Source of the DNA: Sipunculus nudus
Lineage: Eukaryota > Annelida > Sipuncula > Golfingiida > Sipunculidae
Reading direction: 5' to 3'
Assembly (NCBI GenBank): GCA_026874595.1
Contig: CM049306.1
Location: 8,240,519-8,304,518, forward strand
Length of the DNA stretch: 64,000 bases
The position numbers were made by a program, and so were the translations under genes. This document shows, one piece after another, positions 51,971 through 64,000 of the stretch. The notes under the pieces were generated by a model. That model was given only the letters and a program-made list of their open reading frames with translations. It had not been told where the DNA came from and did not search any database. The number at the start of each line of letters is the position of its first letter. Position 1 is the stretch's first letter.

Positions 51971-52356
51971 ACAGTAGTAGTAGTAGTATTAGTGGTAGTA
52001 GTAGGAGCAGTAAAAGTAGTATTAATAGGAGTAGTAGTAGTAGCAGCAATAGTAGTGTTAGTGGTAGCAGTAGTAGTAGTAAATGTAGTAGTAATAAGAG
52101 TAGTAGTACTAGCAGAAGTAGTAGTAGAAGTAGTAGTATTAATAGTAGTAGTAGTGGTATTTAGTAGGAGTTGTAGTAGTGGTAATACTAGTAGTAGCAG
52201 TATATCAGTAGAAGTAGTAGTAATAGGAGTAGTAATACTAGGAGTAGTAGTGGTAGTAATAGTTTTAATAATAGTAGGAGTAGTAGTAGTGGTAGTAACA
52301 GTAGAAGTAGTAGTGGTAGCTGTAGTGATAGTAGTAGTAGTACTAGTAGTAGTAAA
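51971..52356. repeat. Imperfect (AGT)n trinucleotide microsatellite, about 390 bp
   Basis: Interrupted runs of AGT with AAT, GGT and GCA variants. Long low-complexity open frames (poly-Ser, poly-Val or poly-Thr) appear on both strands and are not genes. Confidence 0.98.
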
Positions 52357-52434
52357 GTATTGCTGTTCCCGAGCCTTTTTATTGTTATGGTATGTAACAA
52401 TGTAAATTTGCATGCTAATAACCACGGAATGCAT

Positions 52435-53416
52435 CGTATTACTACAACGTACTGTATATTTCTAGTGTAACTTTTATTTAATGTAACAATTTATTTATGA
52501 ATTGTTTCAATTTTGCCAATAACTGTTACTCGGATAATGATTTCTCGGTTATCCATTTAGAGAAGAATAATTGCGCATTAAAAACATGGTCCAATATTGA
52601 TCATCAATATTAATAATTTTTCTTTGTGACGCCTTTTATTTCAAATTTGCAATGTCCATATAAGTAACATATAAAAGGTTGAATTAAATCTTTATGCAGA
52701 ACACTTTCCCTTAAATATATTCGCGTGAACAGATTACACTTGTAATGCTGTTGTCCAGTATCAATGAGGTTGTGTCGAGGTATCGTGAAAAATGTTTATC
52801 GAAAGTAAGCTATAAAGGCAATCTTATCCTTTGAAGATAAAATGGAATTTTTAAAGATACCACATCTTTAGCTTATAAGTATATATTATATAAATGATAC
52901 AAAAATGATAAATTTAAAACCTGAAATGATAAAATTAAAACCGTTTTGGTGGGCAAGGCTCTCAATATTTATATTGCCGTCTCTGACGCTTTTATAATTT
53001 GCTTAGTCGAGACGTATTTTTTTTAATTGAAACATGGCTTTGTGTATTAAATGATACAGCAACATAACCACAATGCAAAATATTCCAAAATACGACCTTT
53101 CAATACAGGCGATCACACAATTTATAGCATCAAAAATTCTGTTTGCCGGCCTTCCTCAGGTGTTCTGTATTTACAGGGCCTGAGGCGGCGAGAGTCCGCC
53201 CTGCTGTAAGTCATTAAGAGTTCATGCCCGGCCTTCCTCAGTTCGAGCTCCAGGTAAACCTGTTCCTGTGGCCACGGGCTGTCCCGATCCTCCTCAAAGA
53301 GAACTTATCTTATACCCTGCCCTCCCGCGTGGTGTAAATTGACGCTTGAATTGCTGCACATGTTGCGATGCCGTCCATTGCTAATTCCGTGTTTTACTTC
53401 GGCCTTGGGTCTACAG
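52435..53416. other. Intergenic stretch
   Basis: 52.4-53.1 kb is AT-rich and featureless. 53.14-53.42 kb is richer in GC and CpG and leads into a weak candidate exon. Nothing else supported. Confidence 0.6.
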
Positions 53417-53612
53417 GAAAGTGGGACTGACAACTCCAGCATTCAACGGAAATCTTCTAGAAAGCCCACGGCCTCCCTCCCCGTACCCCATAACAGCAAA
53501 ACAAGTCTTCTACAATGGCCTCCTGTACGGCCAGATGTGCTCTCCCAGGCAAATTGAAAACACGTGTTTCGAAACGGGAGAACAGTTCAATACACGGACA
53601 GTCAAATTATAG
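53417..53612 (+). CDS. Possible coding exon of unknown identity
   Basis: An acceptor-like tgggtctacag precedes an open frame reading KVGLTTPAFNGNLLESPRPP, then SPYPITAKQVFYNGLLYGQM, and ending at TAG (53610-53612). The composition (GC-rich, proline and aromatic residues, few rare codons) differs from the surrounding AT-rich DNA and looks protein-like. No family is recognised. A preceding in-frame TAA near 53385 means it would have to be an internal or terminal exon of a plus-strand gene whose other exons I cannot identify. It could be chance. Confidence 0.25.
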
Positions 53613-53734
53613 TCAAATTTTCAATTAACATATATTTCTTTAAAATTTATTATATATTTTTTTATGAATCATGTGATCGGTTCTTCGGGGACGAAGAAAT
53701 GATAGAAAGCACGTTGGGCCTTTGAGAAAGACAG

Positions 53735-56700
53735 CGTCAATTTCTCCCCTAATCTTGACAGCAACTCATTGACCTGGATCAATGTTAAAACAGACGATTT
53801 CAGGCACTCATTGATCTGGACCAGTTTAAAAAAGACGAAATCAGGCACTCATTGATCTGGACCAGTGTAAGAAAAAAGACGAAATCAGCTACTCATTGAT
53901 CTGGACCAGTGTAAAAAAAGACGAAATCAGGCACTCATTGATCTGGAGCTGTGAAAAAAAAGACATAATCAGCCACTCATTGATCTGGACCAGTGTAGAA
54001 AACGACGATATCAAGCACTCATTGATCTGGATCTGTGTAAAAAAAGACGCAATCAGGCACTCATTGATCTGGATCTGTGTAAAAAAAAAAGAAGAAATCA
54101 ACTTCTCATTGATCTTGACCACTGTGAAGAAAAGACGATTTCAGCTATTCATTGACCTGGAAAAGTGTTAAAAAAAGACGAAATGAGCTACCCATTGATC
54201 TGGATCAGTGTAAAAAAGACGATATCAGGCACTCATTGATCTAGACCAGTGTAAAAAAAGACGATATCAGGCACTCATCGATCTGGATCTGTGTAAAAAA
54301 CGACGATATCAGGCACTCATTGATCTGGACTAGTGTAAAAAAGGACGATATCAGACACTCATTGGTCTGGACCAGTATAAAATTGACGAAATCAGGCACT
54401 CATTGATCTGGACCAGTGTAAAAAAAGACGAAATCAGGCACTCATTGATGTTGACCAGTGTAAAAAAGACAAACTCAGCCACTCCTTGATCTTGACCAAT
54501 GTGAAGAAAAGACGATATCAGGCACTCATCGATCTGGATCTGTGTAAAAAACGACGATATCAGGCACTCCTTGATCTGGACCAGTGTAGTAAACGACGAT
54601 ATCAGGCACTCATTGATCTCGACCCGTGTAAAAAAACACGAAATCAGACACTCATTGATCTTGACCAGTGTAAAAATAGACGAAATAAGCCACTCATTGA
54701 TCTGGACCAGTGTGGTAAAAGACGCAATCAGGCACTCATTGATCTAGATCTGTGTAAAAAAAGACGAAACCAGGCACTCATTGATCTGGACCAGTGTAGA
54801 AAAAGACGAAGTCAGGCACTCATTGATCTGGAGCAGTGTAAAAAAAAGATGAAATCAGGCACTCATTGATCTGGATTAGTGTACAAAACGACGATATTAG
54901 GCACTCATTGATCTGGACTAGTGTAAAAAAGGACGAAATCAGCTGCTCATTGATCTGGACCAGTGAAAAAAAAGACAAAATCAGCAACTCCCTGATCTGT
55001 ACCAGTGTAGTAAATGACCATATCAGGCACTCATTGATCTCGACCCGTGTAAAAAAAGACGAAATCAGGCACTCATTGATCTTGACCAGTGTAAAAATAG
55101 ACGAAATCAGCCACTCATTGATCTGGACCAGTGTAGAAAATGACGCAATCAGGCACTCATTGAACTGGACCAGTGTAAAAAAGACGCAATCAGGCACTCA
55201 TTGAACTGGACCAGTGTAAAAAAAGACGAAATCAGCTTTTCGTTGATCTGGATCTGTTTAAAAAAAGACACAATCAGGTACTCATAGACCTTGATTTTTG
55301 AAAAAAAAAAAGAAAAAAAAAGACAAAACCAGGCACTCATTGATCTGGATTTGTGTAAAAAGACAAAATCAGCCACTCATTGATCTGGACCAGTGTAGAA
55401 AACGACGATATCAGGCACTCATTGATCTGGACCAGTGTAAAAAAAGACGAAATCAGGCACTCATTGAACTGGACCAGTGTAAAAAAGACGATATCAGCTT
55501 TTCGTTGATCTGGATCTGTTTAAAAAAAGACACAATCAGGTACTCATTGACCTGGATTTTTGTAAAAAAAAAAAAAAAGACGAAACCTGGCACTCATTGA
55601 TCTAGATCTGATTAAAAAGACAAAATCAACCACTCATTGATCTGGACCAGTGTAGAAAACGACGATATCAGGCACTCATTGATTTGGAGCTGTGTAAAAA
55701 AGACATAATCAGTCACTCATTCATCTGGACCAGTGTAGTAAACGACGATATCAGGCACTCATTGATCTGGACCAGTGTGGAAAAAGACGATATCAGGCAC
55801 TCATTGATCTGGATCTGTGTAAAAAAAGACGCAATCAGGCACTCATTGATCTGGATCTGTGTAAAAAAAAGAAGAAATCAGCTTCTCATTGATCTTGACC
55901 AGTGTGAAGAAAAGACGATTTCAGCTATTCATTGACCTGGACAAGTGTAGAAAAAGACGCAATCAGGCACTCATTGAACTGGACCAGTGTAAAAAAGACG
56001 CAATCAGGCACTCATTGAACTGGACCAGTGTAAAAAAAGACGAAATCAGCTTTTCGTTGATCTGGATCTGTTTAAAAAAAGACACAATCAGGTACTCATA
56101 GACCTTGATTTTTGAAAAAAAAAGAAAAAAAAAGACAAAACCAGGCACTCATTGATCTGGATTTGTGTAAAAAGACAAAATCAGCCACTCATTGATCTGG
56201 ACCAGTGTAGAAAACGACGATATCAGGCACTCATTGATCTGGACCAGTGTAAAAAAAGAAGAAATCAGGCACTCATTGAACTGGACCAGTGTAAAAAACA
56301 CGATATCAGCTGTTCGTTGATCTGGATCTGTTTAAAAAAAGATACAATCAGGTACTCATTGACCTGGATTTTTGTAAAAAAAAGACGAAACCTGGCACTC
56401 ATTGATCTGGATCTGATTAAAAAGACAAAATCAGCCACTCATTGATCTGGACCAGTGTAGAAAACGACGATATCAGGCACTCATTGATTTGGAGCTGTGT
56501 AAAAAAGACATAATCAGTCACTCATTCATCTGGACCAGTGTAGTAAACGACGATATCAGGCACTCATTGATCTGGACCAGTGTGGAAAAAGACGATATCA
56601 AGCACTCATTGATCTGGATCTGTGTAAAAAAAGACGCAATCAGGCACTCATTGATCTGGATCTGTGTAAAAAAAGAAGGAATCAGCTTCTCATTGATCTT

Positions 56701-58395
56701 GACCACTGTGAAGAAAAGACGATTTCAGCTATTCATTGACCTGGACAAGTGTAATAAAAAGACGAAATGAGCTACTCATTGATCTGGATCAGTGTAAAAA
56801 AGACGATATCAGGCACTCATTGATCTAGACCAGTGTAAAAAAAGACGATATCAGGCACTCATCGATCTGGATCTGTGTAAAAAACGACGATATCAGGCAC
56901 TCATTGATCTGGACTAGTGTAAAAAGCGACGATATCAGGCATTCATTGATCTGTACCAGTATAAAAAAACGAAATCAGCTACTCATTGATCTGGACCAGT
57001 GTAAAAAATGACGAAATCAGCTGCTCATTGATCTTGACCAGTGAAAAAAGACAAAATCAGCTACTCCTGGACCTTGACCAATGTGAAGAAAAGACGATAT
57101 CAGGCACTCATCGATCTGGATCTGTGTAAATAACGACGATATCAGGCACTCATTGATCTTGACTAGTGTAAAATAGACGAAATCAGGCACTCATTGATCT
57201 GGACCAGTGTAAAAATAGACGAAATCAGGCACTCAGTGATGTGGACCAGTGTAAAAAAAGACGAAATCAGGCACTCATTGATCTGGACCAGTGTAGATAA
57301 GGACGAAGTCAGGCACTCATTGATCTGGAGCAGTGTAAAAAAAGATGAAATCAGGCACTCATTGATCTGGGCTAGTGTACAAAACGACGATATTAGGCAC
57401 TCATTGATCTGGACTAGTGTAAAAAAGGACGAAATCAGCTGCTTATTGATCTGGACCAGTGAAAAAAAAAGACAAAATCAGCAACTCCTTGATCTGTACC
57501 AGTGTAGTAAATGACGATATCAGGCACCCATTGATCTCGACCCGTGTAAAAAAAGACGAAAAGGCACTCATTGATCTTGACCAGTGTAAAAATAGACGAA
57601 ATCAGCCACTCATTGATCTGAACCAGTGTAGATAAAGACGCAATCAGGCACTCATTGATCTAGATCTGTGTAAACAAAAGACGAAACCAGGCACTCATTG
57701 ATCTGGATCTGTGTAAAAAGACAAATTCAGCCACTCATTGACCTGGACCAGTGTAGAAAACGACGATATCAGGCACTCATTGATCTGGACCAGTGAAAAA
57801 AAAGACGAAATCAGGCACTCATTGAACTGGACCTGTGTAAAAAAGACGAAATCAGCTTTTCGTTGATCTGGATCTGTTTAAAAAAAGACACAATCAGGTA
57901 CTCATAGACCTGGATTTTTGTAAAAAAAAAAAAAAGACGAAACCAGGCACTCATTGATCTGGATCTGCGTAAAAAGACAAAATCAGCCACTCATTGATCA
58001 GGACCAGTGTAGAAAACGACGAAATCAGGCACTCATTGATCTGGACCAGTGTAAAAAAAGACAAAATCAGGCACTCATTGAACTGGACCAGTGTAAAAAA
58101 GACGAAATCAGCTTTTCGTTGATCTGGATCTGTTAAAAAAAAAGACACAATCAGGTACTCATTGACCTGGATTTTTGTTTAAAAAAAATACGAAATCAGG
58201 CATTCATTGATCTGGATCTGTATAAAAAAAGACGAAATCAGCTACTCATTGATCTTGACCAATGAAACAATCAGGTACTCACTGATCTGGGCTAGTGTGA
58301 AAAAAAATCGATATTAGCTAATCTTTATTCTGGATCAGTGTGATAAAAAGACGAGATCAGCTACTCATTGATTTGGACCTGCTTAAAACGAGGAT
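53735..58395. repeat. 4.6-kb minisatellite, about 42-bp unit, more than 100 copies
   Basis: Unit gacgaaatcaggcactcatt plus gatctggaccagtgt plus a run of 5-9 A. Unit length varies mainly in the A-run. Larger blocks are duplicated: a marker 'actgtgaagaaaagacg' or a close variant appears at about 54121, 55900 and 56705. A block at about 55681 is repeated at about 56486 (about 805 bp), and 54881 matches about 57377 (about 2.5 kb). Frames stay open on both strands because 42 is a multiple of three, but A-run changes and stops break them every 60-130 codons. Confidence 0.98.
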
Positions 58396-60129
58396 AAGAT
58401 TTATAACAGACAATAATTACTTCTGGAATATTATGAGTCGTAATTCAATGAACTTATACCCGCTTTATGCTGGTCATGCAATACACTTATATACGAACAC
58501 TTTTCGTTTGTGTACCATTACACGTTAACTTTTTGCCAGCCAAGACCTCTCAATGCCGTTTAATCGCTTTCGTCACATAAGATTTAAACAAGATGATTTG
58601 GTAAACAATAATTTTTCATGAAATTTGTATAATTATCTATAATTCCACGTTCGTGACAGAGAATAAGTCTATCACACGTGCAATGACACAATGTGTCAAG
58701 CAATGCTCACTGCTAGACGACCATTTCCAAAAAATACTTGTTTTATTTGCGCTCGCCAGATGGCAACACTTGCTTGAGGGCAAACAGTTCTTCACTGGTT
58801 CCGATTTTCAATCGATTTTATCTCTGAATCCCATGCTAACGTAATATTAAAAGGATTCCGATGGAGAATGGTTTATCGCATGCAAACTAATAAAAAAAAA
58901 TTCTTCACTTTCCCTGATTTTGCGTCTTTTTTTCTATCGTCTGCTGAGTCATGTGGTCATCAACAATATATATATACAAATGCAAAATCAGACAACCGAT
59001 AAGGCAATTGATATTGCTTCTGTGAATAGTCATTTAAGAGTGTACGCTTGTTAAAGAAAGTTTAAACTTAAATAATATTAATAACAGGTATAGGTTGAGC
59101 TCGGGTTAATAAATTTCATCAGTAAGAGCAATATGCTCCCCGGCGGGAAGGAAACACAACTTGTTCGACTGTACACGTGAGGAAACTGAACATTGACAAA
59201 GCTCAGCTATTATATTATATAAATGTCAGATATACACAAAACGTATCAGTAAAAACGTATATGAACTGTTTAACTCTAAAAAATGCCCGATAAGTGAATT
59301 GGTCAAGTCACTTGTACTAATGCTTGTACATTCATCGGGTTTTAACGTATGGGGTCCTGCATTTTGGAAAGGGGAGGGTCCAATTAACCCAGCAGTCCCA
59401 GTAAGACTAAAATTTTATCCTAAATTATGTTCATTAGTATGGAAGGGGGGGGGGTGAGGTTTCAACGATTTTAAATGTGAATACCACAGACATTTTGGGA
59501 TACGGGCTGTTGTGAAAGGCATGCAGGTGAACAAGAGAGATCAGTTATACTCGGGACCCAGACAGCTCTTTACTGGGTCTGGCATTAAAAAATGCTTGTT
59601 CATTATGGAATAATATTTTTAAATTTGTGAAATAAAGGGTTTCTTCTTTACAAAGGTCGAAGAAGAAACAGAGAGAAACGTCTTGAAAGAAAAAATTAGT
59701 TGCAACTAGAGGGAAAATTTATAAATTTCAGATATTTGTAATTACCACTAAATAGCAAACTGGGAGAATGAAATTAATTAATCAGAGGGACGTAGAGGGG
59801 AGTGTAACGTCCTTATTGGATACATTGGGTGATCCACTGATAACTGCGGTGACGCAACAAGAATGCAAAACACCACGTGACTGTGTAGATTTCCTCCTGA
59901 ACAATTTTGAGCCGTAACCGAAAAGCCACACGACCTTGTGAGTACCGTAAGGTAGACGCTGCAAATAATCGGTAACACAGGGGGACTCAAGAGGGTAGGT
60001 TAAGGTGAGGTGAAATGATAGGATTATGGGACTGGCAGTGGACAATTTATTTGACAGAGGTTATATAGTTTTACTTATTTTTCTTTGTTGTTACTTGAGT
60101 AGAAGACATCTAAAGAGTGGATGGATTTC

Positions 60130-60130
<1 letters not shown>
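58396..60130. other. Intergenic stretch
   Basis: Mostly AT-rich. A weak CTCF-like word (gctcgccagatggcaac) lies at 58751. 59.78-60.05 kb has somewhat more CpG and short minus-strand open frames that I do not recognise. No supported gene. Confidence 0.55.

Positions 60131-60134
<4 letters not shown>

Positions 60135-60178
<44 letters not shown>
60135..60178. repeat. (AT)n microsatellite
   Basis: About 40 bp of alternating TA. Confidence 0.97.
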
Positions 60179-60179
<1 letters not shown>

Positions 60180-60339
60180 TCTGCCCAGAGTTTAATAAAT
60201 TTATTAGAATGTAGTTAACTGATGCTAAACCATTCTGAATAGATTACAGTCAAATCTGGACAAAGTATTACTTTTCAGCATACACTTAAAAAGAAAAGTG
60301 AGTTATTCCACTTTTGTTTGATTTCTGGTTAGGCCGTCA

Positions 60340-60980
60340 TGGTATATACAATCTGTCACCAGGTGTCAGCACGCTTTACAAGCCGTGGGCGCTGGCGTTT
60401 AGTGATTACACAAAGGAAGGATCACTTTACCGTAAAATCTACTAACAGAGTGATCTACGACCCCGGTACACCCTGGGTCCCCCGGCGCTAGGTTTATGAA
60501 TGAAAAACGCCATAATTCACTGTACGTGTGACGTGTGATGGAGCGGCCATGACGGGGGTGCAGACAGCAAGATAAACGTATCGATTGAGGAAGCGTTCTG
60601 GAGGAAGGACGGCTGGTGACTTCTGTGTAAATTGCCCCGCGTGGGAGGCGACGCTAGGGGATTTAGTTTGCTGAGCCATTCTTCGAAGAAAAGCACCCGA
60701 ACATGTTATTTGAAAGAAATGGTGGGCTAGGCGCAGGAAAAGGAAAATCATAATTTCTGTGTCGTCTAAGAAAGCATACACCGTTCCGCCTTTCAAAATC
60801 ACCGAGGTTATTATCGTGGAAGGATTTCGCCTCCAACGTAACCAGCAGACGACATCCGGCCGCTGACGTTAAGGAGTACAGGCTCTAACAGTTTTAATTA
60901 AATGGCATATACTGAAAATTACACGGCTCCGGCCCGCCTGCAGCGTCTCCGTCACGGCAACACGATTCACTCCGGTTCAC
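60340..60980. promoter_or_regulatory. CpG-rich patch, possible regulatory region
   Basis: This 0.6-kb stretch has a visibly higher CpG frequency than the flanks, with words such as tgacgtgtga, gcccgcctgcagcgtctccg and ccggccgctgacgtt. A 102-codon minus-strand open frame inside it is not recognisable as a protein. A promoter or enhancer is possible but unproven. Confidence 0.25.
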
Positions 60981-61195
60981 TCAAATACACTCTCATTGAA
61001 ATTTAATATTTCTTTATATAATTAATTTCTATAATCTAATGCATTAATCGTTAAGATTTAGTCACATGTTTTCCAGTAATTATTTTTCATTCTTTTTTGT
61101 AACGAATGTCTTTTTTTACATTTTACTAAGCACTTCAACTTCCACTTCAATTGATTTTCAAATGACCATGTTGAAAAGAAAAACACGTATACAGT

Positions 61196-61230
61196 AAATA
61201 TATATATATATGTGTGTGTGTGTGTGTTCA
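61196..61230. repeat. Compound (AT)n/(TG)n microsatellite
   Basis: tatatata followed by tgtgtgtg, about 35 bp. Confidence 0.95.
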
Positions 61231-61758
61231 GGAGACTGATTTGTTTTGTTTTCAAAGCTAACAAACGTCCACCTTTTGATTTCGCAAAAAAAAAAAAAAA
61301 AATCTGTAATATCCAGTTTCCAGTGTGGTGTGAAAAGAGCGTACAATATACCATGTTCGTTTGTCAATAAAATCTATATGATAAATATATATGGTAACAC
61401 TAGAAATTTGTCACACAAGTACTCTGTGGCCACGCCCCGGAAAAGCTTTTTTATTTATCTTGGACAGTCTGGAAGTATGCTAAATGTATACTAAAGTTAT
61501 CTTCCGCCATATTTTCCTGTAAATCTTGTAAAATGTACTTTTTTCGAAAAGGGGTGATTCAGCGTAAATGAAATAAAATTTACCAAACTGGTGTCCATGT
61601 GCAAAATAATTAACGGTACATATTCTAGTTTACATCACTTTTAAGTGGGAGTGAGCTTACATTGTTGTTGTTATTTATTATATGTCAACAGATGCATGAT
61701 TGTTGTTAATAGGCCAGCAGAATTAGTGAAATATGATGATGATGAAACTAATGATCGC

Positions 61759-62013
61759 TCAGTCTAACTTTCGCAAGATTATTGCTCTCTGGAATGGCGG
61801 GTCTCTGTCGTTGGTGTCGGTGCCGGTTTGTATCCTGCCTCGGGGCTTCTGGCTGTGGGTGCCGTAGCTTTCTCCGGTCATAGGTAAGGATAAAACGGTT
61901 GCGGCCTCTCGCGGTTTCCTGCTTGGCTTGCGTGGCGTCTCGTCTATCGGCTCCATCAAAATTACGCTGAAGGAGCGTGCAGGGCTGAAGTCCCAGGCCA
62001 CAGCAACCTGTAG
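61759..62013 (-). CDS. Possible coding exon of unknown identity
   Basis: On the minus strand an acceptor-like gctttattgagcag precedes an open frame reading LQVAVAWDFSPARSFSVILM, then EPIDETPRKPSRKPREAAT, and on to a TGA at 61761-61759. It is CpG-rich with a balanced, charged composition, unlike the neighbouring AT-rich frames. An ATG at 62034 in the same frame could also start a 91-codon protein. I do not recognise a domain. It could be a terminal exon of a minus-strand gene lying to the right, or chance. Confidence 0.25.
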   Translation of the reverse strand, partial: LQVAVAWDFSPARSFSVILMEPIDETPRKPSRKPREAATVLSLPMTGESYGTHSQKPRGRIQTGTDTNDRDPPFQRAIILRKLD

Positions 62014-62129
62014 CTGCTCAATAAAGCAATACATCTTTAGTCAGTCAGAATTAGTGAAAAAGGTTAAAATAATTGCAACAGAATTTCTGTTTGCACAATG
62101 CATTTTCGTAAGGATTGTAGATTGACATA

Positions 62130-64000
62130 CAAAATGTCTACCAAAATCAACTGATGGAAAATATGAATATTTTACGGTTTTCTTATACCCGGAGTCACAT
62201 TTAAAAAAATATATATAAGATTTTGAAATAAGTGAGATCATACATACTCATTTTCGTTACCTCATTTCCAACCACGGTACTAAAGTAAGCAAAACTAATG
62301 GTATACCATATATGCTGAGATTAGATACTAAAGAGTGTCAAGGTAAATGTATTTTGGATAAAATTATGATTTTAGGTGATTTTTCTTAATAAAATAGTAT
62401 GTATTTATAGACTTACAGACTTCTCATCTATTATTGTTTTATATTAAACTAGGAAACATTTTATAATATTTTAGCTGTTTGTAAAACAAATTTTCACGAA
62501 ATACTACATTTCTGTATATAGAGATATGACCGCTTTTGTATGGTATACAAGCATTAACGTCTTTACCTTTGAAGAAAGATACAACCCTGATACAAACCTT
62601 CTTTTGAATACACATGTTGATGTCCATGCCCACTCTTACTACTGTAGTTTTTTTCTCCATTAGTTATTTTTGATATTTAATCACGTACAAAGCAATAACT
62701 TCTTCTCTTTGAAATAAAATTGTACCTGTCAAAATATTGTATACTGAAACCGTTAGCTTTTGTACATGAGTGTTAAAAAGTTATACCGGCGATCACTGGC
62801 GCCAACAAAACAGCGCAAACGCCACCTGCGTTTTTTTCTGTTTTCTTTCAGGCTACACGAGGTGTTAAACAAACGTACAAGTTCATGTTTATATAGACTA
62901 CTCCTTGTTATGGTGAACATACGTGGACCGTGTTTACTCACCTGCAGAATCATAACAATGTGTTAAACATCTGAAGGGGAGGTACTGAGACCTTGTGCTG
63001 GTATGGTTTTGCTGGGGAACTTTTGTATATAGCAAAACTGAACAGATAGTGTGAAAGAATGGACATAATATTGCTCCTGATTATGTCCCTTGAGTAGACA
63101 ATACCTGTTTTGGGTGTTCCTGCATGCAGAAGCTAGAGTTAACACATAACCCCCCTCCCCATAGCCGATATATATTCAGGTGGTGTACCTGGTCTTATTC
63201 AGAAAACATATCAGCTATTTATTTATTTTTTTTTTGCAGTGTACTGCTAAATGATCTGACTATTATATCTGAATTATACAAATATTATTATTTATTACTT
63301 AGTATTTTATTAGTTTTAAGTTTAATATTATGTATATTTATCATTCGGAAAACATAGTAATTTTTTGGAAGATGTACTTTAAAACATAGCATGCATGTTT
63401 GCACTTTTTATCATAAAAAAATCTTACTTTGTTAGTATTTATAGCAACAGTGAATGCATTTTCAAACTGATCATATGCTAGTCTTTTGTCCCGGAAGTGG
63501 GAACAATTGCAAACAGAAAACAAATATTAAGGAAAATTGTCAAGAAAGATGACACCACTATAAACTTTCTATTTCTATATTTTCAAAAGTGTAACTTAGT
63601 GAAAGTAGTCGTTTTTTTAGAGAGAAAAAAACCTGTCAAACGCTAGGGATTACTTACAGAAGTGTCAATAAAAATGTTAAGCTCCCTTCTCTTATGCTGA
63701 ATTGATACTAATATGCCTCCTATACCCCAGTCTAGGGGTTGATGACTTTTGTTCTCTTTCTTTTTTTTTATTCCGCCCATTATTTTCGCTGGAACTCCAA
63801 TACGGCAGATCTTCCAAAACAGACCTTTAGTGAGAATAATATAGTCACAAATGCAAATTTGCACCTGATATATAATACTTATAAAGGAATTCGGTTCACG
63901 TTTGTTCGCAATTGTGTTGTGTACAATATTGTGCCATACATCATTTGAAAGGTAATTATCCCTGCAGTGACATAGGCGATATGAAAATAAATAATTTTTA
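62130..64000. other. Right-edge intergenic stretch
   Basis: AT-rich sequence. Short open frames on both strands overlap each other and show no recognisable domain. No repeat of note. Confidence 0.6.

Noticed and set aside
51946-52434. Poly-Ser, poly-Val and poly-Thr open frames
   Set aside because: Low-complexity translation of the AGT microsatellite.
53896-58148. Long open frames on both strands with 14-residue repeats (for example RHSLIWTSVKKDE)
   Set aside because: The 42-bp unit is a multiple of three, so frames open on both strands. Frames break at random A-run changes, and no promoter, splice pattern or unique flank supports a protein.
1-64000. CRISPR arrays, operons, phage or toxin-antitoxin systems
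   Set aside because: The tandem arrays have no unique spacers between conserved repeats, and the window is clearly intron-rich eukaryotic DNA.

Overview
This window is eukaryotic genomic DNA, most likely from an invertebrate and probably a mollusc. It has long AT-rich introns with GT-AG splice sites, abundant microsatellites and minisatellites, tRNA-derived SINE fragments, and short inverted-terminal elements with internal direct repeats carrying AGGTCA-type words and 'gacggacggac' tails, a style I associate with molluscan genomes. The mollusc assignment is inference. No bacterial, phage or CRISPR feature was seen.

One gene can be supported firmly. It is the 5' (N-terminal) part of a laminin subunit beta gene (LAMB1/LanB1 type) on the minus strand. 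Ten coding exons join in one continuous frame: 49616-49577, 27093-26540, 11573-11456, 5579-5434, 4329-4209, 3662-3474, 2748-2569, 2072-1963, 1490-1275 and 783-625. They total 1833 bp, or 611 codons, and every junction has matching phase and GT-AG borders. The protein reads signal peptide, laminin N-terminal (LN) domain, four complete laminin EGF-like modules (LE1-LE4), a truncated six-cysteine LE5, and the start of the laminin IV type B (LF) domain. The gene continues off the left edge. The first coding exon is tiny (40 bp). It was recognised from an ATG plus hydrophobic leader whose phase-1 donor fits the LN exon across a 22.5-kb intron.

Layout from left to right: a 36-bp minisatellite abuts the exon 10 splice donor (1-624). 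Exons 10 to 4 are closely packed (625-5579), with two related SINEs and a repeat carrying four DR1-like nuclear-receptor motifs between them. Intron 3 is 5.9 kb. Exon 3 follows, then a 15-kb intron 2 with several nonautonomous-transposon-like elements. The LN exon lies at 26540-27093. Intron 1 is 22.5 kb and holds 28-bp, 45/53-bp and 27-bp minisatellites. Exon 1 is at 49.6 kb. A 5' flank follows with three consensus GTAAGT donors on the gene strand, which could mark alternative noncoding first exons. From 51 to 64 kb lie AT and AGT microsatellites, a 4.6-kb array of about 42-bp units, and CpG-richer patches with two weak candidate exons of unknown identity.

Most long open frames in the window are products of tandem repeats and are not genes. 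I found no evidence for a novel multi-gene system. The unusual content is the repeat architecture around a conserved basement-membrane gene, some possible regulatory motifs (CTCF-like and DR1-like), and the candidate upstream exons.
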